Shown here: one piece after another, positions 6,170 to 12,203 of the stretch
Layout of the letters: each line of letters begins with the position of its first letter
Numbering within the stretch: position 1 is the stretch's first letter
From: an uncultured Anaerolineaceae bacterium
GTDB taxonomy: Bacteria > Chloroflexota > Anaerolineae > Anaerolineales > Anaerolineaceae
Assembly: GCA_937890875.1 (NCBI GenBank)
Contig: CALAEB010000441.1
Location: 1-12,203 of the forward strand
Reading direction: 5' to 3'
DNA length: 12,203 bases
Position numbers and translations under genes: made by a program
Notes under the pieces: generated by a model
What the model saw: only the letters and a program-made list of their open reading frames with translations
The model's database searches: none
Told to the model about the DNA's origin: nothing

Positions 6170-8278
6170 TCAGCAGGACAGCACCTTCATTGTGTCCTCT
6201 GTCGTAAACGGAGCATGGTTCAGATCCTCTCCGAGCGCATGTTCCAACGCACTGACATAAGCGGGCGCAGCGCCGACCAGCGGCAATTCGCCGGCCCCTT
6301 TTGCGCCATACGGGCCGCCCGGATATTCTTCCACATGCAGCACAGCGACCATATGCTGCACATCCACCGCAGTCGGAATAATGTAGTCGGTAAAACTGTT
6401 ATTCCGGATCCGTCCGCGGTTATCCGCCGTCATATACTCACAGGACGCATATCCCAGCCCCTGCAGAAAACCGCCTTCCATCTGGCCGATAACAATGTTG
6501 GTATCGATCGGCGTACCGACGTCAAAAGAGGCCCAGGCCCCCAATATCGTTGTAAACGCCGTCAGCGTATCCACCTCGACCTCGACCACATTCACGCCCC
6601 AGGCATAGGTCGGATAGGCATCTCCGTGGAATTTGTCGATGTAGAACGGAATCATGAAATCCGGCTCTTTAAACCGCTGTTCAACAATCTGTTCCACGCC
6701 TTCCACCCATTCGGCGCGCAAGTCAATCGCGGCTTTCCGCAGCAGCTCACCGACCACCATTAATGAACGGGAGGCAACGGTCGGGCCGGAATCCGGAACC
6801 CGATCGGTATCCGGGTTTTCGATCAACACCCGATCCAAAGGAATATTCAGTTCGTTCGCAACAATTTTTGAGAAAGTCGTCTTCAACCCCTGCCCGATGT
6901 CGGTATTGGAAGCCAGGATCTCAACTTTTCCATCCGCATATTTATGCAATTTGACGACTGCTTTAATGTGGTCACGTTCGCCCGAACCAGTAAACCCGGC
7001 GCCATGAAAATGCATTGAAATGCCGATCCCCCTGCGATAGCGGCCGGTCTGATTCCGATAAAGTTCCCGTTTTTTCTGATAATCGCTGAGCTTGCAGACT
7101 TCATCGATCATCGCCGGGAGCGGCACCGGAAAATGATATTTTCCGCTGGTGGAGGTTGCGTCGCCCTGCTTGACCAGATGCGTTTTTTTGAAATCCAGCG
7201 GTTCAACGTTTAAATCTTTCGCGATGTGGTTCATCATCATTTCAACCGCAAAGAAGGTTTGCGGCGCGCCGAACCCGCGGAAAGCGCCGCAGGGAACCGT
7301 ATTGGTTTTCACAGCCCGCCCGCGGACTTTCAGGTTTTCGACCTTATAAACCCCGCTCGAACAGATAATGCCGCGCTGCAGAACGACCGCGGACAGCGTC
7401 GTATACGCGCCGCCGTTGAACAGCACATCGATATCCATCGCGGTAACGCGGCCGGCTTTCACGGCAACTTTATACGTGCATAAAGAAGGATGACGCTTGC
7501 TGGTAAATTCGATATCTTCCCGGCGATCAAAAATCACGCGCACCGGCTGGCCGGCTTTGAGCGCGGCAACCGCGACCTGGCAAGCCAGAATCGAAGGATA
7601 ATCTTCCTTCCCACCGAAACCGCCGCCGGTCACATCCTGAATGATTTGGACCGCGCTGGCTTCCCAGCCAAGCGCTTTTGCCACCGCGCCATGCACATAA
7701 TACGGGCACTGCATCGATCCGCGGATGGTCATCTTTCCCGGCTGCGGCTGGGCAATTAACCCCTGCGGCTCGAGATAAGCCTGTTCCTGATAACCGGTCT
7801 CAAACTGTTCCTCGTAAACCTTATCCGCCTCCGCGAACGCTTTTCCTATATCGCCTTTCTGATAGTTGTAGTCGAAAAAGACCGTATCAAAGTCACGGAT
7901 ATCGATCACCGGCGCCAGTTCTTCATAATCCACCTGGATCTCATTCATAAGACGGTTTACTTCCGCTTCATCCGGACCAACCACCATCAAAATCGGATCT
8001 CCGATAAATTCCACCGTATCTTCCGGAAACACCGGCGTGTCATCCAGCACAATATGGACCCGGTTCACACCCGGGACATCATTTTTATCAACGATCCAAT
8101 ACCCCTCCGGCAAGGGAGGCAGCGTCACCTTTCGAATGCGCGCCTTGGCCTTTATGGAGCGCAGAAATTTTCCGACCAGCGTCTGATCCAGCGGATAATC
8201 CGCGACATATAGAGCGCTTCCGCTGAATTTCGCAAAATGATCTTTTTTCGTTATGGATTCACTGATACTTTTTCCCAT
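6170..8278 (-). CDS. Molybdopterin-binding subunit of a xanthine dehydrogenase-family hydroxylase (no Fe-S domain)
   Basis: This 702-residue protein is a complete molybdopterin subunit of the xanthine oxidase family, which hydroxylates purines and other N-heterocycles using water. It has an N-terminal a/b-hammerhead-type domain (about 10-130). The cofactor motifs follow: GGGFGGKED (218-226), GAFRGFGAPQ (331-340), GQG (462-464) and GAKGAGE with catalytic E664. By eye-alignment with bovine xanthine dehydrogenase, the purine-contacting E802 and R880 correspond to E225 and R302, and Q767 to Q164, so a purine-like substrate is likely. The AYRCSFR loop of CO dehydrogenases is absent. The ATG at 8278 has GGAGAAGGG upstream and begins 1 nt after mocA. 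A reading extended to 8395 runs inside mocA and is rejected. It has no [2Fe-2S] domain of its own, so it needs a partner for electron exit. Confidence 0.92.
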   Translation of the reverse strand: MGKSISESITKKDHFAKFSGSALYVADYPLDQTLVGKFLRSIKAKARIRKVTLPPLPEGYWIVDKNDVPGVNRVHIVLDDTPVFPEDTVEFIGDPILMVVGPDEAEVNRLMNEIQVDYEELAPVIDIRDFDTVFFDYNYQKGDIGKAFAEADKVYEEQFETGYQEQAYLEPQGLIAQPQPGKMTIRGSMQCPYYVHGAVAKALGWEASAVQIIQDVTGGGFGGKEDYPSILACQVAVAALKAGQPVRVIFDRREDIEFTSKRHPSLCTYKVAVKAGRVTAMDIDVLFNGGAYTTLSAVVLQRGIICSSGVYKVENLKVRGRAVKTNTVPCGAFRGFGAPQTFFAVEMMMNHIAKDLNVEPLDFKKTHLVKQGDATSTSGKYHFPVPLPAMIDEVCKLSDYQKKRELYRNQTGRYRRGIGISMHFHGAGFTGSGERDHIKAVVKLHKYADGKVEILASNTDIGQGLKTTFSKIVANELNIPLDRVLIENPDTDRVPDSGPTVASRSLMVVGELLRKAAIDLRAEWVEGVEQIVEQRFKEPDFMIPFYIDKFHGDAYPTYAWGVNVVEVEVDTLTAFTTILGAWASFDVGTPIDTNIVIGQMEGGFLQGLGYASCEYMTADNRGRIRNNSFTDYIIPTAVDVQHMVAVLHVEEYPGGPYGAKGAGELPLVGAAPAYVSALEHALGEDLNHAPFTTEDTMKVLSC

Positions 8279-8279
8279 A

Positions 8280-8897
8280 TCACCCTTCTCCGTTTTCCTT
8301 GAGGTACGCAACCAACTTGCGATAGTCTTCCATCGTATCCATATCCAGCTGACAACCGATGTCGTCAACTGATACGGCAGAAATCCCACCATCAAACTGC
8401 GTCCAAAATGATTTCAGCCCGCCGGACCCTTCAAATGCCAGTATTTCTTCAATTATATCCGCTGAAATCAGCGGCGGGTGCCTTCTGGCGCCCTGAATCA
8501 GCGGAAACACCACGGCAGCTTTGTTTTTTTCCATTTCGTTTCGGATCCGGTCAAAAGTGCCTTTCCGCACAGCGGGCATATCCCCCGGCAACAGGAAAAA
8601 AGCGTCGCACACCGGTAGCTCGCGGATGCCGATCTTGATCGAAGTCAGCATATCGGTAACGGCATACCGCGGGTTTATCGCAATCCGGACCGATTCTTCC
8701 GGATAGCGCCCGCGCAGAACCTGCGTCACCTCCTCCGCACGATTCCCCAGCACAACCATCACCGGGGAAACTCCGGCTGACAGCATACTGTCCACCGTAC
8801 GCTCAATTGCCGTCTTCCCCAAAAGATCCATCAACGGTTTGAAATCACCCATCCGACTGGAAAGCCCCGCCGCCAGAATCAAACCGCAAATTTTCAT
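8280..8897 (-). CDS. mocA: Molybdenum cofactor cytidylyltransferase, MocA/YgfJ type
   Basis: This 205-residue nucleotidyltransferase of the MobA-like fold probably converts Mo-molybdopterin plus CTP into the cytosine dinucleotide cofactor used by xanthine oxidase-family enzymes. The nucleotide loop is LAAGLSSRMG (8-17) with K20. The metal-binding motif is GDMP (105-108), followed by RRHPPLI (138-144). LAAG rather than the LAGG of MobA favours the cytidylyl type. The ATG at 8897 is preferred because family members start with M-K-hydrophobic; an in-frame GTG at 8912 would add five residues, and neither has a good ribosome site. Translation probably depends on the upstream gene, whose stop is 23 nt away. 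It lies between its two likely client subunits. Confidence 0.87.
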   Translation of the reverse strand: MKICGLILAAGLSSRMGDFKPLMDLLGKTAIERTVDSMLSAGVSPVMVVLGNRAEEVTQVLRGRYPEESVRIAINPRYAVTDMLTSIKIGIRELPVCDAFFLLPGDMPAVRKGTFDRIRNEMEKNKAAVVFPLIQGARRHPPLISADIIEEILAFEGSGGLKSFWTQFDGGISAVSVDDIGCQLDMDTMEDYRKLVAYLKENGEG

Positions 8898-8920
8898 ATT
8901 TCGAATCGCCACGCCATTGA

Positions 8921-11494
8921 TCAGGCCGCCGCTTTGGCAGGTTTGTAAAAGGTATCCCGCAGCGGCAGCGAACTGCGGAAACGGCCGTCAAACCGGTAAT
9001 AGGCATGCGCACAAGCGGGGGAAGTCGGAATCAGACACAACTCACCGACACCTTTCGCCCCAAATGCGTATTGCAGTTTCTCACCGGGAGCCTGAACCAG
9101 AATTATATCGATCGGCGGTGTTTCCGGCGCGCGCAGCAGCCCCAATTTACCATATCGTACCTGCGGATAACCGCCTCCGATCGGATAATCCTCCGTCAGT
9201 GCAAACCCGAGCCCCATGACAATGCCGCCCTCAATCTGTCCTTCGACCGATTGGATATTGACCGGCGTACCAACGTCATAAGCCGCGACAACGCGGTCCA
9301 CCTTACCCTGCTCATCCAGAATCACCACCTGAGCGGCGTAACTGTAGCTGACATGACTGACCGGGTTTTCCTTCGGAGAGCCCATCGGGTCGGTCACGGC
9401 GGAAAACTCTCCGTAGAATTCTTTCCCTTCCAGGTCCGCCAGCGTCCGGCCCAGTTTCAGTTCGTCGCCCAGTTTTTCCGCTGCGCGGCGCGCGGCTTCT
9501 CCAGTCAAAACGGTCTGCCGAGACGCCGTGCTGGTGCCGGAATTCGGCGTGCGGATCGTATCCGGGGTTTCGTGGATCATCAGATTGGGATCCAGCCCGG
9601 TCTGCTGAGAGACCATCTGAACACAGACCGTGGCGATCCCCTGGCCCATGCAGGAAGCAGAGGTACGGATATGGATCTTTCCGTCCTCAATCGAGAGAAT
9701 ACAGCGCCCGATATCTTTCAGCCCCACGCCGGTACCGCTGTTTTTGAAGGCGCAGGCGATGCCGGCGTAAGGATTCGCTTCATATACATCCTTCACCGCT
9801 GCCAGGCATTCGGCCATGGCACAGTTTGGATCCGCGATCTGCCCGTTCGGGAGCACCTGCCCCGGCCGGATAGCGTTTTTATAGCGGATTTCCCAGGGGC
9901 TGATGCCAACCATTTCGGCCAGCAGATTGATATTGTTCTCCGTGGCAAAACAGCTCTGGGTCACGCCAAAGCCGCGGTAAGCCCCCCCGACCACATTGTT
10001 GGTATATACGGCGCGGCCGAGTATATCCACCACCTGATAGTTGTAAGGACCGGCCGCGTGCGTGCAGGCGCGCTGCAGCACCGGACCGCCCAACGAGGCA
10101 TACGCGCCGGTATCGGCGATGAGGATGGCCTTCATCGCAGTCAGGTTACCGTTTTCATCGCAGGCCGTCGTGAACTCCATTTCCATCGCGTGCCGTTTGG
10201 TATGATACAGCAGGCTTTCCTGGCGTGAGAACTTCACTTTGACCGGCGTTTTGGTATACCATGCCATCAGCGCGGCATGGTGCTGGACGCTCATATCCTC
10301 TTTGCCGCCGAAACCGCCGCCGACCAGCTTGGATTGGGAGTGAACTTTCTCTTCCGGGATCTTCAGCATGCGGGCAATTTCATGCTGTTCGTCATACACC
10401 GACTGGGAACCGGACAAGAGAAAAATCCCGTCGTCGCCGTCCGGCATGGCGATCGCACATTCCGGCTCCATGAAAGCATGATCGTTGAAGGGGGTGAAAT
10501 ATTTCTGGGTCACCACATAACTGGAATTTTTGATCGCTTCATCCGCGTTTCCCCGCCGGAGGATCTCTTTACGCATAATGTTGCCGCGCGGATGAATCAG
10601 CGGCGCATCCGCCTTCAGCGCATCCGTCGGACAGGTGACCGGTTTCAGTTCGGTGTAATCGACTTCGATCAGCCCGAGCACCTCATCCAGCGTCTCAGCG
10701 TGACGGGTGGCGACCAGCGCCAGCGCATCGCCGATATAGCGCGTAATATCCCCTTCCGCAATCATCACATCCCAGTCCGGAATAATATGACCGCATTTAT
10801 TATAAGGAACATCCTTCGCCGTCAGAATGCGGACACAATCCGGATGGGCGGCGGCCTTTTCAACATTAATTTTGTTCACGCGCGCGCGCGGATATTTGGA
10901 ACGCAGCGCTTTGGCGTACAGCATGCCGGGCAGAACGACATCATCCACATATTCGCCGGTGCCCAGGATCTTTTCCTTCGCATCTACCCGTTTAAAGCGC
11001 CGGTTCAGGGAACCATCCGTTTCCGGATCCGGAACAGGCAGGTTTTCACGGAAGAATTTCCCCGCCAGCAAAATAGCCTCTTCAATTTTTTTGTATCCGG
11101 TACAGCGGCAGATGTTGCCACGGATCGCCTGTTTCACCTCTGTCAAGGTCGGGTCCGAATTCTGGTCCAGCAGACCTTTCGCCGCCAGAACCATCCCCGG
11201 CGTGCAGTAGCCGCATTGAACCGCGCCCGCCTCAGAAAAAGCGTGCGTGTAGACTTCTTTTTCACGTTCGGAAAGTCCCTCAACGGTCACGATGGTTTTT
11301 CCGACGAATTTTGAAACCTTCTGGACGCAGGATTTTACCGCTTTGCCATCCACCAGAATCGTGCAGGCGCCGCAGGCCCCTTCACTGCAGCCGTCCTTGA
11401 CGGAGGTCAGGCGAAGGTCGTCGCGCAGATACGTCATCAGCTTTTTATCTGTCGCCGCAGTAACGTTCTTTCCATTGATGTTGAGTTCGAACAT
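8921..11494 (-). CDS. Molybdenum hydroxylase with fused [2Fe-2S] and molybdopterin domains
   Basis: This 857-residue fusion has the layout of Desulfovibrio aldehyde oxidoreductase and of the selenium-dependent molybdenum hydroxylases. A ferredoxin-like [2Fe-2S] domain (C36, C41, C44, C56) is followed by a helical [2Fe-2S] domain (C94, C97, C129, C131), a linker at about 150-170, and the molybdopterin region. Cofactor motifs are GGGFGGKED (392-400), GAYRGFG (504-510), MGQG (616-619) and GAKGVGE with catalytic E818. E399 and R475 occupy the purine-binding Glu/Arg positions, arguing against a plain aldehyde oxidase. N337 stands where the partner has Gln. There is no FAD domain, so electrons must leave through another carrier. 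No in-frame TGA is present, so any selenium would be a bound cofactor, not selenocysteine. AAGGAG precedes the ATG. It is the first gene of the operon. Confidence 0.93.
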   Translation of the reverse strand: MFELNINGKNVTAATDKKLMTYLRDDLRLTSVKDGCSEGACGACTILVDGKAVKSCVQKVSKFVGKTIVTVEGLSEREKEVYTHAFSEAGAVQCGYCTPGMVLAAKGLLDQNSDPTLTEVKQAIRGNICRCTGYKKIEEAILLAGKFFRENLPVPDPETDGSLNRRFKRVDAKEKILGTGEYVDDVVLPGMLYAKALRSKYPRARVNKINVEKAAAHPDCVRILTAKDVPYNKCGHIIPDWDVMIAEGDITRYIGDALALVATRHAETLDEVLGLIEVDYTELKPVTCPTDALKADAPLIHPRGNIMRKEILRRGNADEAIKNSSYVVTQKYFTPFNDHAFMEPECAIAMPDGDDGIFLLSGSQSVYDEQHEIARMLKIPEEKVHSQSKLVGGGFGGKEDMSVQHHAALMAWYTKTPVKVKFSRQESLLYHTKRHAMEMEFTTACDENGNLTAMKAILIADTGAYASLGGPVLQRACTHAAGPYNYQVVDILGRAVYTNNVVGGAYRGFGVTQSCFATENNINLLAEMVGISPWEIRYKNAIRPGQVLPNGQIADPNCAMAECLAAVKDVYEANPYAGIACAFKNSGTGVGLKDIGRCILSIEDGKIHIRTSASCMGQGIATVCVQMVSQQTGLDPNLMIHETPDTIRTPNSGTSTASRQTVLTGEAARRAAEKLGDELKLGRTLADLEGKEFYGEFSAVTDPMGSPKENPVSHVSYSYAAQVVILDEQGKVDRVVAAYDVGTPVNIQSVEGQIEGGIVMGLGFALTEDYPIGGGYPQVRYGKLGLLRAPETPPIDIILVQAPGEKLQYAFGAKGVGELCLIPTSPACAHAYYRFDGRFRSSLPLRDTFYKPAKAAA

Positions 11495-11731
11495 GAATTA
11501 CTCCTTCAAACGTGAAAATCTTCCCGGTACGCCCTCTGGAAACCGTGACAATGACCGATATATTGGCCCGAAGCACTCATTTTCTTCCGGGCAGGCGCAT
11601 CCAATTCAAGTTGTCTAACATTTGATTTTATTTTATCTGAAAATGGAGGGATATCGGCTTTCTATTTCGCGTAATCCGAAAAAGAGAACATTTGTCATAC
11701 ATATTCATTTTATGAGTATTGGTAATTGGGA
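11495..11731 (-). promoter_or_regulatory. Upstream region of the hydroxylase operon with a hairpin
   Basis: The 237 bases hold no gene I can support. Nearest the gene is AAGGAG at about 11502-11507. A hairpin is formed by 11566-11573 and 11584-11592 (GCCCGAAG / CTTCCGGGC, one bulged G, 10-nt loop). A 12-bp near-palindrome CCGATATATTGG lies at 11554-11565. AT-rich TAAAAT hexamers on the minus strand at 11625-11635 could be a -10, but no fitting -35 is seen. A structured leader is possible; no known riboswitch was recognised. Confidence 0.4.
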
Positions 11732-12203
11732 AACGGACCATTTTGATGACGTCAACAAAATGGTTCGTTCCAGGATTTTCAGATTCTTCATATAATATTT
11801 CCCGGAATACCGAGTTCCATTTTCGATGAAATCTGCAGCACCAAAATCTGCTTGTCCTTCTCCTGCTTTGTGTTCAAGAGGAATATATCCGTCTTGGGTT
11901 TTATAGATTTCCTTTTTCTTCCTACGCACGTATTCCGCCACTGTTCGGTATGAACAATTGAATCTTTCCCCTGTTTCTTCAACCAACCGTGTATAAATTC
12001 GTCTGGCAGTGTGCCGTTGCTTTCGTCTGGCACGTTGATCTCGTTCCAGCCATTCGTTGATCAGCGGCTTGTATGGGTCAAGTTTTTGGAAAGAAGGTTG
12101 AGCCTTCTCTCTTCGTGCTGGCTCATCTTCGTTCCAATCGTCCTTTGCCAAATAACTTCTGATCGTTTTTCGATCATGCCCGGTATCTCGTGATATTTCT
12201 GAG
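11705..12203 (-). pseudogene. istA: IS21-family transposase IstA, truncated remnant
   Basis: The reading frame enters from the right window edge and stops at 11705. The helix-turn-helix reads SEISRDTGHDRKTIRSYL (about 12149-12202), followed by an RRIYTRLVEETGERFNCSYR segment and the start of the DDE catalytic domain, GEGQADFG, with the first Asp. Likeness to IstA ends near GKYY (about 11792). The remaining 28 codons look unrelated and run across the 38-bp palindrome. The later catalytic Asp and Glu, and the partner istB, are absent on this side, so the element cannot transpose by itself. Upstream parts may continue outside the window. A TTG at 12151 is not the true start, because family sequence continues before it. 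Confidence 0.8.
11732..11769. repeat. 38-bp near-perfect palindrome
   Basis: The sequence is symmetric about the centre TGACGTCA (11747-11754). Arms ACCATTTTG (11737-11745) and CAAAATGGT (11756-11764) match perfectly, and AACG (11732-11735) / CGTT (11766-11769) extend the symmetry. Seventeen of 19 pairs match. There is no T run after it on the minus strand, so it is not a usual terminator. It lies at the junction between the istA remnant and the hydroxylase upstream region and could be an operator or a mobile-element end. Confidence 0.7.

Noticed and set aside
6170..8278. Carbon monoxide dehydrogenase large subunit (CoxL)
   Set aside because: The AYRCSFR active-site loop is missing; the protein has GAFRGFG and the purine-type Glu and Arg.
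9005..11314. Long plus-strand open frames opposite the fused hydroxylase gene (407 and 345 codons)
   Set aside because: They are antisense to a gene with clear motifs throughout, show no domain or ribosome site, and arise from the codon bias of the real strand.
8921..11494. Selenocysteine in the hydroxylase
   Set aside because: No in-frame TGA interrupts the gene; any selenium would be a labile cofactor, which sequence alone cannot show.
1..12203. CRISPR arrays, tRNA or rRNA genes
   Set aside because: No regularly spaced repeats or tRNA/rRNA-like sequences were seen on either strand.

Overview
All recognisable genes in this window lie on the minus strand, so transcription runs from high to low coordinates. 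Composition is mid-GC. The gene set suggests an anaerobic bacterium, most likely Chloroflexota (Anaerolineae-like). The reasons are an F0 operon starting atpZ/I-atpB-atpE-atpF, a MazG protein that keeps the tail of a tetrapyrrole-methylase domain, an LCP envelope protein and a FAD-less molybdenum hydroxylase cluster. This assignment is inferred by eye, without a database search, and a Firmicute is not excluded.

Region 1 (1-1765) is the start of the ATP synthase operon: a promoter-like TATAAT, a small AtpZ/AtpI-like membrane protein, subunit a (atpB), subunit c (atpE) and the first 42 codons of subunit b (atpF), cut by the window edge. Three of the four genes appear to use GTG or TTG starts. 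The c subunit has an H+-type carboxylate (E58) and an alanine-rich helix-1 motif.

Region 2 (1832-4446) is a tightly packed operon: a HAD phosphatase/phosphomutase-like protein, MazG (1-nt overlap), an unknown two-helix membrane protein (23-nt overlap) and a 34-codon cysteine-containing small ORF that begins right after the previous stop. Region 3 (4644-6169) holds a single LCP-family (LytR-CpsA-Psr) gene, preceded by about 430 bases without a convincing gene but rich in hairpins.

Region 4 (6085-11494) is a three-gene molybdenum hydroxylase operon ending in a probable intrinsic terminator. It encodes a large subunit carrying two [2Fe-2S] clusters fused to a molybdopterin domain, a MocA-type Mo-cofactor cytidylyltransferase, and a second full-length molybdopterin subunit with no Fe-S domain. 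No FAD subunit is present. Both Mo subunits carry the Glu and Arg that mark purine hydroxylases, and the layout resembles the so-called selenium-dependent molybdenum hydroxylase clusters. MocA would supply the cytosine dinucleotide form of the cofactor to both.

Region 5 (11495-12203) is the upstream region of that operon, with a hairpin and a 38-bp near-palindrome, followed by a 3'-truncated IS21-type istA remnant running off the right edge.
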